Of a DNA stretch of 64,000 nucleotides, positions 33,716-44,449 are shown in pieces (positions within the stretch are counted from its first letter, which is position 1; the number at the start of each line of letters is the position of its first letter). Made by a program: the position numbers and the translations under genes. The DNA is from Massospora cicadina. Lineage: Eukaryota; Entomophthoromycota; Entomophthoromycetes; Entomophthorales; Entomophthoraceae. The notes beneath the pieces are model-generated. The model was not told the origin of the DNA, did no database searches, and saw nothing but the letters and a program-made list of their open reading frames with translations. Location: contig JAKSZP010015901.1 of NCBI GenBank assembly GCA_022478985.1, positions 62,001 through 126,000 on the forward strand. Direction: 5' to 3'.

Positions 33716-34720
33716 CCATGTCAGGCTGTAGCCTTCAGCAGGGACATTAAACTCCAGGTGGTCCACACTTCAAACGTGCACATAATGACCATTGAGGTGG
33801 CCTGCGAGTGATGCAATGAGAGGTGACATGACTGACAGATGGTGTTCGCTTTGAAGGTTGACCCTGTAGAAAGTGGGTCTGCACAGAACGGTGTGGCAAA
33901 CTCTGGTTCCAAAGTTTCAGTGTCCACCCATGAGGAAAACCTGGGTAAAGTGATCTCAGCTGGACAAAGTTTGCACCACTTTGGTGCATATGCCACTTTG
34001 CATGACAAAGTGAAGGAACTTGAAACTAACCTAATTGTCAGAGAAATCAATTTTTGTCATCATAAATTGTGCAATTTGGGACTGAAAGTGTAACGGGGAA
34101 AGAATAAGGTCAATGCAGGATATAAAACTCAGATAACCGTTGTGTACATGGGGACGAGATATGTTGGGGAGCAGTGGTGCATGTTTGGGGAGGGTATCAA
34201 AAAGTCACAAAGTGGCTTTTAGAAGCATAGTTTGATGTGCCCCTGAGGGAGAGTAGGTGTTGAAGGCCAGTGGTTGTTGGCCAGATTGGCCGAGCAGTTC
34301 AGGTCACCTTCCACAAATGAATCAGGAGGAAGTGGGTGGGAAGTTAAAGCTGAGAGGAATTCCTGCAAACCTGTGCACATGCTGAAGCATAAATAATAAC
34401 GATAGTGTGCACTTCATCATCCCATGAAAAGGACACTACAAGCACATGTCCATTAAGGTACAAATTTTTAGAAATAAATTTAAAACTACAGTTTGCATGT
34501 ATAAGCAACCCACAAAGTGGCGACCATAAAGAAGGGGAGGGGAGGATCATGGTTACCCATGTTTCCTTGGCACTGTGTGGACAGTGGTATTCCTGAATGG
34601 CCAGGATGTCCACAGGTAAATTATTTTAAAAACTCAGTTTTCTAGCCTGGGATGGTGAAGTATTAAGTCCAACAATGTTTAACGTCCCTATTGTGAAGGC
34701 TTCCCCCATCGCACCTTAGG
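33716..34720 (-). pseudogene. LINE ORF2 endonuclease region
   Basis: The - strand reads MDILAIQEYHCPHSAKETW, SFKFISKNLYLNGHVLVVSF and DDEVHTIVIIYASA (34344-34613), the pattern of an APE-type LINE endonuclease (Q-E catalytic motif, then VYAPA-like). The C-terminal part is spread over frames at 33721-34050. The next part of ORF2, the RT, is at 22236-24157 across element H. Confidence 0.72.
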
Positions 34721-35326
34721 TGCAATGGGAAGGGCCCCCCTTGCCCTTCCTGTGCTGCTTTTTGAGGTTTCTAAGCAGCTTTTTTTCCTGCGCACATGTC
34801 ACCAGAGGAGTATAATTATTCTTAAGGATTGCTTTTGCAGTGAGTTTATTGTCAGATGTGGCTTTAAATGATTTGTATCACCTTTAGAGCTGATGTGTAC
34901 TTGTGGTGCATCATTGAAGTTTGACAAAAACTCAGGAGGGAAGTGGGTGGTAGAATCAGTTTTGACTGGTGCTTGGTAATTTTTCTCAGGAAAAACCAAA
35001 TCACCCATATGGTCTGCAGGTTGGTTAACGCAATCTGATTGGTGAGCTGATTCTCAAGCCGCTTAAGCCTCAAATGACTCAATGTCAACCTGGGTCTGAG
35101 CAGATGGGATCATGGACACAGCCATAGCCGCTGCCTTGGCCACTGCTCTACGGGCCTGTTTAGGCTTTTTGCGCTCCTGCAGGGACACAGATTTAACCTG
35201 AATGTAACACCCCTTTGCGCCCCAAGGGGAGGCAGCATCGGTGTCAATGACAGGTTCTTAATGGGAGTCTGCGCTGCCCATTGCGTCTAAGAGGATTTCA
35301 TTTTAAGTGCTGCACTCTCTGGAAGG

Positions 35327-35960
35327 TCATGTGTGAGCCTTGTGGCCAAAAGCGTGACAAAAGATGCAGATAGAGGGCGCTCTATCCACTGTGATGCGGA
35401 ATGGGTGGGATTCCTGCCTATCAATAAACACAAGTGCAGTGTGGGGAATTTGAGTAAAATCTTCCATATTAACCGCGGTTGGGGAAATTACTGCAATCGC
35501 TTTGCCTGTGCACTGATCTGGCATAAGTGTAAAGCATTGCATTTCGAAGGAGTGAAGTTCCCCATAACTTTTAAGCCCAACTATGAGGTGGTGCTCCAGC
35601 ACTGTGCGCTTTATCGTTGTGGGGAGGAAGTCAAACATAACAAAAATTTGGCTAGACTTGGTCCATTGAGTGCACTTTGTCTTAACCACCCATTGACCAT
35701 CCGGGGGTTTTACCACCACACGCACCTGTGCAGCTTTGTCCGCTGCTAGTTTAGTCTCAAGCCCAGGATCCAACCAACCGCAGGTCATATAGTGCAGTGC
35801 AACATATACTGCGTCTGAAAAGTGTTTGTGCACATCTTCACAGAACTTTCTCCAAAGCGCCGTTAAGTTAATATCCAGAAGTCTCAAACCCAGTGCTCCA
35901 CTGACGATAAAGGATAGGAATACAGAGGTTTGATTAAAAGATTGCATTTTTCTTGCAAGG
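35327..35960 (-). pseudogene. LINE ORF1 (Gag-like RNA-binding protein)
   Basis: A 206-codon frame without stops contains GLRLLDINLTALWRKFCEDV and ICIFCHAFGHKAHT followed by TGA. The knuckle is CX2CX4HX4 with the last Cys codon turned into the stop. ORF1 with a C-terminal knuckle, then ORF2 with endonuclease and RT, fits LINEs of fungi. The N-terminus is not determined; the LINE 5' end may lie near 36000. Confidence 0.68.
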
Positions 35961-35999
35961 CTAAAATCTTTAGGGAAATACTCACCGCTGATACTTAAT

Positions 36000-36694
36000 T
36001 TTATCTAGGCCACCAGTATCACTGGGGCGTTTATGAACTTTGGATGGTACAAAGACCAGTCCTAAGCCCTTTACTTTGCTAGCCAAACTACTACGAAATT
36101 GGGTACAAACTAATTTCCTTGAAGATTATCAATTTTAACTAGTCTTAAATCAGACCAGTTGCAATTAGTGATTGCAAAAGAGAAAAAAAATGTAATCAAA
36201 AAATATAGTCTTTTATAAATTAGATATATATAGGGATTTTCTAATATAGTTGGGCAAGCCAAATTGCAACTATTTTCCACTTGACCAAAAATAATAGAAC
36301 AAAAATGAGAGGGAGTCAATTCAGTCCTATAAGAAGGCTTAGCCTTCAGGCCGGTGCAAGGAGTATATCACATAAAGAGCCTGTCATGTACTTGATACAG
36401 AATATACACATTTGTTTAGTGAAAAAGGTTAAAAATAATAGTAGACGTTTTCTCTAAGATTTTAGAGGCCTTTCAAAGAGATTTCTTAATTACATGAGAT
36501 CTTTAATGGTTGCTATAAGGCACCAGATCTTCTATGTCTAAGAAGAGTAATGTAACTGTCTTGTTCTTAGTCCTTACCAAGGTGATAACTTGGCTCACCA
36601 CATGAATTGGTGAATTGGAGTTGGGGGTTTCCTAAAATATTACGTCTGAAAGCTCTTTCAAGGTAACCCTAAACTAAAGAGTTTATATATATTG
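36000..36694 (-). mobile_element. Relic I, left part: Pol end and 3' LTR remnant
   Basis: On the - strand TELTPSHFCSIIFGQVE and a decayed purine tract resemble the Pol end and LTR start of element E: the sequence around TTTTGGTCAAGTGG occurs at both 36275 and 47575, followed by TAGTTGCAATTTGG here and TGTTGTAATTGG in E. Sequence to about 36689 is interrupted by C and resumes at 43340. Most of Pol is missing. Confidence 0.45.
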
Positions 36695-36889
36695 TGTGAC
36701 AGTCAAGGCGCTGCCTGACCACCACATAGCCCTGACCCCCCTAAGGCGGGGATTGCGGCTAATAGTACTGCACATGATTTACATAAAAAGTAGGGCTCAA
36801 GGGCAATGACCCTCGAAAATGGCATTCTGTCAAATTAGATGCCGTAAAATTGATAAAACCTTGAGGCAAAGGAGGCAAAGGTTGATGTA

Positions 36890-37265
36890 GATGGCAACCG
36901 AGCCAATCAGAGGCTGCCAACCTAAAATCTGAGGTCTCATGCATAGAGATTGGCAATGGCAAAGAGCAAAGCGAATCAGGGGCTGCCAAGCCAAATTATG
37001 CCAAAAACAGAAGTGGCATGAATCACAGTATTGGGCAGCTCAGCGAATCAGGAGCTGCCAAGCTGTATAACACCAAAAGAGGAAACGACGGCATTGGACA
37101 GCTTAAAAAATCAGGAGCTGCCAAGCCAAATAACACCAGAAAAGGAAACGATGACATTGGGCAGCTTAATGAATCAGGAGGGCCAAGTTAAATCCACAGC
37201 TTGTCAAAATTATTGAGAGCTATGGCGAAGGGCAGCCTAGCAGATCAGGGGCTGCCAGGCCGACT
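36890..37265. repeat. Tandem array of hairpin-capable modules in U3 of element C
   Basis: Six units of 63-72 bp, marked by AATCAGG/AATCAGA at 36905, 36974, 37046, 37109, 37172 and GATCAGG at 37243. Most units have GGCAGCT before and AGCTGCC after this core, which can pair. The 3' LTR has the same array at about 42358-42715. Confidence 0.8.
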
Positions 37266-37496
37266 TATCCCAAATATGGGAACTTTGGTGATAAGGTTGA
37301 GATTAGTTCTGATTCATCCTTGACAAACAAAAATATATGCGAAAAAGTTTCCATAATGCCATAGGTACTCAACAAACGGTCTAGAACATGCCCAGATGAG
37401 AATATCGGAGGCTGAGATTCTTGAAATAGGCCTGCGGATAGCCCACTGCCCATGGACTCCGCGGGGTCCAATTTCCCCACATTCCCCATTCCCTAA

Positions 37497-37535
37497 TATA
37501 AAAACCAAGCGAAGGTGTTTAAGACAACTTCATCT
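37497..37535 (+). promoter_or_regulatory. TATA box and inferred transcript start of element C
   Basis: TATAAAAA (37497-37504) followed 29 bp later by AACTTCATCT, which is exactly complementary to the 10 bases AGATGAAGTT two bases after the LTR (37879-37888). The 3' LTR keeps both unchanged (42952-42959 and 42981-42990). Confidence 0.75.
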
Positions 37536-37638
37536 TCTAATATATACAGTAAAAACTTTAATTGAAAATAAAATTTTGAAATTTTGAAATCATATATTTG
37601 AGATTTAAAGGAAAATCGTGGATTTTTAGTAAATCAAC

Positions 37639-37884
37639 ATGGACCATTCCTCAGATTTTGACAGAACTGTTGCCTCTCTGTATGCTCTCACTGGAGGCCA
37701 AACTGCCCTCCTCGGTGTGAGCATCATCCTTACAGTGTTTCAAGGATACCTAAATCACTCAACAAGCCAACAAATGAGGAACCTCACCACAGCAGCCCTC
37801 TCTTGCCTATGGGCCCTCACATGGGCCCTTTTACCCAACTGCTTTGTGGAAATTTGGAGAGAACCCATTCGTCAAATTAGATGA
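37639..37884 (+). CDS. LTR-encoded hydrophobic ORF of element C
   Basis: 81 codons from an ATG 113 nt after the inferred transcript start, MDHSSDFDRTVASLYALTGG, with two hydrophobic stretches (TALLGVSIILTVFQGYL; LSCLWALTWALLPNCFV). It crosses the LTR end and stops at a TGA inside the primer site. The same frame reopens at once and runs into Gag, so the stop may separate one N-terminal region from Gag or be read through. The 3' LTR keeps the ORF intact (43097-43378). It resembles the hydrophobic ORFs of A and B in place and character, not clearly in sequence. Confidence 0.55.
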   Translation: MDHSSDFDRTVASLYALTGGQTALLGVSIILTVFQGYLNHSTSQQMRNLTTAALSCLWALTWALLPNCFVEIWREPIRQIR

Positions 37885-37888
37885 AGTT
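37879..37888 (+). other. Self-primer-binding site of element C
   Basis: AGATGAAGTT begins two bases after the LTR and pairs with AACTTCATCT at 37526-37535. It contains the TGA stop that ends the LTR-encoded ORF. Confidence 0.72.
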
Positions 37889-37920
37889 CATTCAACCTCA
37901 TCTCCCTTTTATGGGATGGG

Positions 37921-38616
37921 ATGGGGAGACCACATGAGAGAGCCCTACCTGCCTGGTATGAGCACACTACCACTCTCCTGATGGTCATCTTCTCCATCCT
38001 GTTCCTGCTGAGGGAAGCCACTCATCTCCTCCCATCCCAAGTGAATTCAATCAACTATGTCCAACATGTTGACGCCACATCTGAGTTTAGACAAGCATTA
38101 ACCCCAGAGGAGTTGAGTGTTATGCATGGTACCTTCTCCCGCGTTAGATTACAGGCCCGCCTTACAGCAGCCTCTGGGGGTACAACGGCCGCGTCCCTCC
38201 AGATTGCCCAGGTGATAGTGGACCTACCAAAGAACCTGTCACTTTGGCTTACCGACCTATTGGAGACTCAGCTGGCCCTTCCTGCTTCTCTGGAGGACTG
38301 CCTCCACCTTGTGAAAAGAGATGCCACCCCAAACGACTCTCAGGATGCCGCCTGGTCTACGCTCTTGGCCCTCAGCCAAGGGAAAATGGCCGTCAAGGAG
38401 TACGCTCAATTGTTCCAACCCCTAGCCAAAGACGCCAAAGTGTCTCTTTCCCAGCTCGCATGGATGTTCAGACAGAAACTTCGTCCAGACATCCTCACAG
38501 CTATGGCCGTCACCCGCCTGGGGGCAACCTTGGAAGAAGGTCACTGTTGCTTCCCAGGTAGAAAACCAGCTAGCCTTGGCCCAATCCTGGGCCCCTGTGC
38601 CTGGGAATCACAATAG
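37921..38616 (+). CDS. Gag of element C
   Basis: A 231-codon frame starting MGRPHERALPAWYEHTTTLL has a further hydrophobic stretch (LLMVIFSILFLLREATHLL) and then a helical Gag core: LSQGKMAVKEYAQLFQPLA and LAWMFRQKLRPDILTAMAV, similar to retrotransposon Gag domains. No zinc knuckle. The C-terminus (CCFPGRKPASLGP) looks shifted out of frame. It lies in the same frame as the upstream LTR ORF. Confidence 0.7.
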   Translation: MGRPHERALPAWYEHTTTLLMVIFSILFLLREATHLLPSQVNSINYVQHVDATSEFRQALTPEELSVMHGTFSRVRLQARLTAASGGTTAASLQIAQVIVDLPKNLSLWLTDLLETQLALPASLEDCLHLVKRDATPNDSQDAAWSTLLALSQGKMAVKEYAQLFQPLAKDAKVSLSQLAWMFRQKLRPDILTAMAVTRLGATLEEGHCCFPGRKPASLGPILGPCAWESQ

Positions 38617-38869
38617 ATTCCGCGGATGACGCGCGGAGTCAGAGCCAATATCAAGCCATATGGGGCAACAGGAGCAGGGGGCCCCGGGCAGAATGCCCCA
38701 CGCCTTAAAGCTCCTGCACCCACTGCTCCCAGCAGCCCAGACGGCCCCACTTACAACCTTCGCCTGACCCCTGCCTGCATCTCTCATCGCTCAATAAAGG
38801 AAATGGTTCCTCCTACCTGTTTATTCCGTTTACTTTGAAGCGAAAGAAGAAAGAGAAAGGGGCCAAGTT

Positions 38870-39182
38870 ATAAAAACTGTGGGCTTTAGTGGATACCGGG
38901 GCTGAAGAAACTACATGGACTGAGAGTTAGCCAAGAAAAAAATAAAAATGCGAGAAAAGGGTACCGTGACCCTTGCAGATACCTCCAAGTCGTCAGAATG
39001 CTGGGAGGTTGAGCCCAAGATCAAGCTCCAACAGGGAATTCACCATTTCTGGGAAGACTTTTGCGCCATCCAGAACCTGCACCACCCCATTGTTCTGGGC
39101 ATGAAATGATGGCATAAGTACTCCCCACACTTTAGATTTGGAGGAGGGCCAGGTGATGCTTCACCCCAAGGAATGAGAGCCC
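38870..39182 (+). pseudogene. Retropepsin of element C
   Basis: ALVDTGAEETTWTES near 38882-38928 is the aspartic protease active site. Stops and frame changes follow (HHPIVLGMK near 39080 is the equivalent of LGVEWW in other elements). Confidence 0.7.
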
Positions 39183-40234
39183 TTGTCGTTAGAATTCTTT
39201 ACCTCTGGCAGAAGCAGGCCTGGTGTGAACTCTGTGCACTTAGGGGCGGAGAAGGAACAGATACCGGAGGAATTCAGAGACTATGAGCACCTGTTCCAGA
39301 AGAGCGTCGCCTCCCCCTGCGATCACCAGGGCCCCTTTGCATTCTCATTCAAGTTCAAAGGGGATGCTGAGCTTCCAAAAGGAATCCCGGTGTACCCCCT
39401 GAACCCCAGAGCAAAGGAAGCCCTAGACCAGTACGTGAAGGATATGTTGGAGCGAGGGATGATAGTGCCCTCAAAATCTCCTGTGGTATCTCCCATTCTC
39501 CTGGTCCCTAGGGCTAATGGCGAGCTCCACCCCTGTGTGAACTACCGCCAAATAAATGCCATAACGGAAATGGCCCCTACCCCACTTGGCTGATGGCGAG
39601 CATCTCACAGATGATCGCTGGGAGTCAGATGTTCTCTAAGTTAGACCTGGTTGACACTTTCAACCAAGTGCCAGTTGTACCAGAGCACCAACAGTACACG
39701 GAATTCAAGTGCCACCTAGGGATATATGAATACAGGGTTATGCTGTTTGGACTCAAGAATGCCCCTGCCGTTTTCCAAGGGACCATTGACCATGCCCTGG
39801 GAGACTTGATCTGGAGATGCAGCATTGCGTACATGGATGACATCTTGGTGTTCTCCAAGTCTCGCGAGACGCACACAGAGGACATCAAGAGGGTCCTCAT
39901 TGCACTGGACAAGGCCAACCTGCGTCTAAAGCCCTCAAAATGCGAGTTCTACAAGGGCTCAGTGTCTTTCCTAGGAAACGTTGTGTTTGAAAAGGGGACA
40001 GCCATCTGCCCAGACAAGCTGATGGCAGTGAAGGAATGGGCAGCGCCAACGGACAAGACAGGTGTGCACAGTTTCTTAGGTGTGGTGAATTTCCAGAGGA
40101 GATTCACCAAGGACCTATCAGAAACAGCCGCCCTGCTTACCCGGTTGACCAGGCAAGTCCCTTTCAAAGGGGGGAGGAAGAAGAGAGGGCGTTCCAGGCC
40201 ATCAAGGAGGCCCTCCTCACAGCGCCAGTCCTAG
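39183..40234 (+). pseudogene. Reverse transcriptase of element C
   Basis: First frame: YVKDMLERGMIVPSKSPVVS and ELHPCVNYRQINAI. The second frame (39593-40234) gives MFSKLDLVDTFNQVPVV, VMLFGLKNAPAVFQGTIDHA, the catalytic IAYMDDILVFSKS and LRLKPSKCEFYKGSVSFLG. Catalytic aspartates are intact. A frame break near 39590 separates the two parts. Confidence 0.92.
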
Positions 40235-40640
40235 CGCACCCAGACGCCAATCGCCCGTTCATTGTAGAGACAGATGCGTCAAATTTTGCCATTGGGGCGG
40301 TCCTACTGCAGACAGGGGAGGATGGTTTGGACCACCCAGTATGCTACTTCATCAGGAAGATGCTACCAGCGGAAAACCAACTACCCTGTCTATGACAAGG
40401 AACTTCTGGCGATTGTTGCGGCACTGGATGGGTGGCAGCATCATCTGTTGTATGCGCACCATCCGTTCATGATCTGAACTGAACACAGGGCCTTGGTGGT
40501 CCTCAAGAGCCCCCGTAGTATGAACCAAAGACAAGCCCGCTGGCACCTAGAGCTATCTCAATATGATTTCAAGATAGAATATAAGCCTGGGGAGAGCAAC
40601 CTACTCCCAAACCTACTCAGCTGGGACCCAAAAATGACCT
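40150..40640 (+). pseudogene. RNase H of element C
   Basis: AFQAIKEALLTAPVLAHPDA, FIVETDASNFAIGAVLLQ, then a shift to YDKELLAIVAALDGWQHHLL and a further block QARWHLELSQYDFKIEYKPG ending near the usual ADxLSR position (LLPNLLSWDP). Confidence 0.88.
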
Positions 40641-40859
40641 TCATGAAGGAGGAGCTGGATGAGTTCAACACAGCCACGATGCTCCCCCTCCTCAGCTGTT
40701 TGAATTGATACAGGAGAAACACGCCGACCTAAAAGAAAGAATTCAGACAGCCCAATGACGCACCAAATTTGGAGAAAGGTCAGGAGAGAGATAGAGGGAG
40801 GGACCCCAGTGAAGGCTACAAGAATTTCAGGAAGGAGGGAGGCCTCATTTTGCACCATG

Positions 40860-41700
40860 ACCGCATATGGGTCCCAACACTCAAGCTTTAAACTGAGGTA
40901 ATGGAGCTATGCCATGACCACCCCCTGGTGGGACACCCTGGGGGTGGGAAAAATGATTGAGCTGATACGATGAAACTACTCCTGGCCAGGCCTAGCGGGA
41001 ACAGTGAGAGGGTATACCGCGCGCTGCCTTACCTGCACCCAATCAAAGCCATCCCAAAACAAACCCACAGGGAAGATCAAGCCACCAGATCGCCCAAATG
41101 CCGTGGACCTCCCTGAGCATGGAAATTATCACTGGGCTCCCAAAATTGGAGGGCTACCACGCGGTCATGGTGGTGGTGGACTGACTAATGAAATATGCTG
41201 AGTTCTTCCCCTGCACCTCTAAGGTCATGGTAAAGGACATGGCCAAAATCTTTGTGAGGGAGATCTTTGCTCAACATGGACTCCCGGACAAGAATATCTC
41301 AGACAGGGTTTGCAGTTTATCTCCAGGTTTTGGGATCACCTCCTGGAAAATTTAAAAATTAAACCTTGCCATTCCTGCGCCTGCCACCCCAGTCAGATAG
41401 CCAGATGGAGAGAGTCAATCAGACCCTGGAACAGTACCTATGGTGCTATCTCACTATGTGACATGATCAATGGATCAAGTGGCTGAGGATTGCACAGTTT
41501 GAGTACGACAATTTGGCTCATTCATCAACCAGAATGTCACCCTTCTTCACAAACCATAGGTATCACCCACAGATGATGGAGGGACACGCAAGGGGAAAGA
41601 ATCCTGCTGCGGACAAGTTAGTGGCTGGAATAAAGGAAAATTTAGAGATTTTGAGAGCCAACCTGGAAAGGCGACAGAGGCTCAGAGGAAGGTGGATGCG
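40860..41700 (+). pseudogene. Integrase of element C
   Basis: The zinc-binding part (ELCHDHPLVGHPGGG; ARCLTCTQSKPSQ) and core (EIITGLPKLEGYHAVMVVVD, FAQHGLPDKNISDRV) are recognisable in several frames. The DDE Glu block lies near 41395-41440 (QMERVNQTLEQYL). MAHSSTRMSPFFTNHRYHP follows. Confidence 0.82.
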
Positions 41701-41702
41701 CA

Positions 41703-42149
41703 TTGCTCAGAGGCTCCACCCTCAAAGATGGTGACTACATATTAATAAATGCAAAACACTACACACCCCCAGGAAACTGTGGGAAGTTTGGACTGGTCAA
41801 CATGGGAAACTACAAGGTCATCCGACAGGTGAATGAGGCGGCATACGATTTTGAATTCCCAGAAGGTTTGTGCGCACATACAGTTTTACATGTTTCGCAG
41901 CTCCAGAAGTACAAAGGACCCATACCAGCAAAGCCAGAGCTGGTCCAGTCGGACAATCCAGGGGAGGCAGAATATGATGTGGAGGAGATTCTAGACACCA
42001 AGATCGCTTGCAAAAAGTGATGGTACTTGGTGAAATGGGTCAGCTACCCAATAGAAGAATCCTCCTGGCAAACTGCCACCAATTGCACCAACTGTCCCCG
42101 GAAGGTGGAGGAATACTGGGGCGTAGGGGGCTCCCTCTGAGGGGGGTGA
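41703..42149 (+). pseudogene. Integrase C-terminus and chromodomain of element C
   Basis: The 105-codon frame has HVSQLQKYKGPIPAKPELVQ and EAEYDVEEILDTKIACKK, a stop, and then WYLVKWVSYPIEESSWQTA, the chromodomain core. It ends near VEEYWGVGGSL before the purine run CTGAGGGGGGTGA. No HKN tail is present, unlike A, B and D. Confidence 0.85.
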
Positions 42150-43334
42150 TGTGATGGTCAAGGAGTTTCCTGACCACCATATAGCCCCGACCCCCCTAAG
42201 GTGGGGATCATAGCTAATAGTACCATGCACGATTTATATAAAAAGTAGGGCTTGAGGGCAACAACCCTCGAAAATGGCATTCTGTCAAATCAGATGCCAC
42301 AAAATCAATAAAGCCTTGAGGCAAAGGCAGCAAAGGTCAACATAAATGGCGACTGGGCCAATCAGAGGCTGCCAACCTAAATTCTGAGGTCTCATGCATA
42401 GAGATTGTCAATGGCAAAGAGAAAAGCGAATCAGGGGCTGCCAAGCCAAATTATGCCAAAAACAGAAGTGGCATGAATCATAGTATTGGGCAGCTCAGCG
42501 AATCAGGAGCTGCCAAGCTGAATAACACCAAAAGAGGAAATGACGGCATTGGACAGCTTAAAAATCAGGAGCTGCCAAGCCAAATAACACCAGAAAAGGA
42601 AACAATGACATTGGGCAGCTCAACGAATCAGGAGCCACTAAGCTGAATCCACCGCTCATCAAAATTATTGAGAGCCATGGCGAAGGGCAGCCCAGCAAAT
42701 CAGGGGCTGTCAGGCTGAATTATCCCAGAAATAAGAATTTTGGTGAATAGGTTGAGATGAGTTCTGATTTGTCCTCAACAAACAAAAATATATGCAAAAA
42801 AGTTTGTGTAATGCCATGGGTACTCAACAAACAGTCTAGAATTTGCCTAGATGGGAATATTGGAGGCTGAGATTCTTGAAATAGGCCTGCAGATAGCCCA
42901 CCGCCCACGGACTCTGTGGGGTCCAATTTCCCCAAATTCACCATTCCCTAATATAAAAACCAAGCGAAGGTGTTTAAGACAACTTCATCTTCTAATATAT
43001 ACAATAAAAACCTTAAAAATTGAAAATAAAATTTTGAATATTTGAAATCATATATTTGAGATTTATAGGAAAATCGTGGATTTTGAGTAAATCAATATGG
43101 ACCATTCCTCAGATTTTGACAGAACTGTTGCCTCTCTGTATGCTCTCACTGGAGGCCAAACTGCCCTCTTCAGTGTGAGCATCATCCTTACAGTGTTCCA
43201 AGGATACTTAAATCGCTCAACAAGCCAACAAATGAGGGACCTCACCACAGCAGCCCTCTCATGCCTATGGGCCCTCACATGGGCCCTTTTGCCCAACTGC
43301 TTTGTGGCAATTTGGAGAGAACCCGTTCATCACA
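42150..43334 (+). repeat. 3' LTR of element C
   Basis: Starts TGTGATGG, ends CATCACA. It carries the tandem array, TATA box (42952), start element (42981) and intact hydrophobic ORF (from 43097), like the 5' copy. Confidence 0.94.
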
Positions 43335-43339
43335 TATTG

Positions 43340-44010
43340 TGTTTCGTTTCATTAGACCAGGCAGCACATAGATGTTGAGAAGAGTTGATGATGCTTTACT
43401 TGAAAAAGATAGGTCAAAGAAGTTGTTTAGTACACCTCAATTTCTCCATAATTAAAATAGGGATAATTAGGTGCTATACTGGGATACAAGCTATCTTTGC
43501 TGCTGGTAGGCTAAAATGTCCAGATATAAATCATCAGGAAGTAGTGTTTTAATAATTGTCCTCACTAGGGCCTGATGGTCAGGTGCAATAGCAAGGCTCT
43601 GACCAGCCCACACTTAGATTCCTTCATAATCTTTTTTTTGAATGTAGTTTAAAGATGCAGAGACAACCTTTTGATATCTTATAGGATCTATAATATATTT
43701 AACAATAGTTTGTCAGATATAGTAGGGCGAGACTGGTACTGTATGTCCTTCCTGAGGTAATAAAGTTGGAGTTAATATCACTATATACACTGTGTTCCAT
43801 TTAAAGTTAACTTTAAACCCAAATGCCCTTGTAGATGAGGTCCCAATAAGCATCTCATAAATTGTCATGGGGTAACATGATAACGGGGGCATAAACCACC
43901 TTGATACCAAAATGCAACGGCAACGCTCTGTAAGCTCCTTGGGATGTGGCAGCGTTAAGCCACGTTGTTCTTTATTCTTTATAATGGCCAACGTTAAGTG
44001 CAACCCCAAG
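43340..44010 (-). pseudogene. Protease and pre-RT region of relic I
   Basis: On the - strand 43713-44009 reads IYEMLIGTSSTRAFGFKVNF, the C-terminal half of a retropepsin like those of H (YNILIKTEFLRKYEAKCNF) and E. A later segment AIAPDHQALVRTIIKTLLP near 43530-43600 corresponds to the pre-RT segment of H. RT itself is absent: element C and then the Pol end follow. Confidence 0.6.
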
Positions 44011-44449
44011 TTTCTTCATCAGTTAAGTCAAACTATGTGGACTGGCACACTGATGTTGAAAATTGCCCAAACTAAAATATTGTTAGATTAATATCAACAT
44101 AGGTACACTCAGAGAAGTAGTTGTCCAGGGCATTAAGCATATATGATTGCCAAAAGCATTATCTTAGCTTAAGTAAAAGTAATATACTACTATCCTGATG
44201 CAGTTGGGCTGATGATAACAAATTATTCTCAACTACTGCCTGCAATATAAATGGCGATGGATCCCAACTCTCTTTAACCACGCTGTTAGAGTGGCGTTTA
44301 TTACCATCTGGTTTTTAAATGGGATTTGTGACATATTGGCAGAAGTAAAGTAATTCCTTTCTAGTCCACCAAGGCTTTTCTCATATCATACTCCTCAGAC
44401 GGTCACAAATGACAAATAGGAAGTTTGTCCATATTTGATGCATCAAAAG

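Larger units (their letters stand above)
36695..37876 (+). repeat. 5' LTR of element C
   Basis: Starts TGTGACAG and ends GTCAAA, where the 3' copy has ATCACA. U3 carries a tandem array (36905-37265). A consensus TATA box (TATAAAAA, 37497-37504) lies 29 bp before AACTTCATCT (37526-37535). An ORF starts at 37639. Confidence 0.94.
36695..43334 (+). mobile_element. Ty3/Gypsy chromodomain element C, complete but decayed
   Basis: LTRs of 1182 bp (36695-37876) and 1185 bp (42150-43334) are flanked by perfect TATTG duplications (36690-36694 and 43335-43339). Gag, protease, RT, RNase H, integrase and chromodomain lie in order on the + strand. It sits inside relic I. Confidence 0.96.

Noticed and set aside
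35333..35749. 138-codon + strand ORF
   Set aside because: It is the complement of the LINE ORF1 frame, which has the zinc knuckle on the - strand.
36890..37265. Regular direct repeats resembling a CRISPR array
   Set aside because: The units are imperfect, the whole unit is repeated without unique spacers, the array occurs in both LTRs of element C, and the context is eukaryotic.
43097..43378. Stand-alone small membrane protein gene
   Set aside because: It is the 3' LTR copy of the ORF at 37639-37884 of element C.
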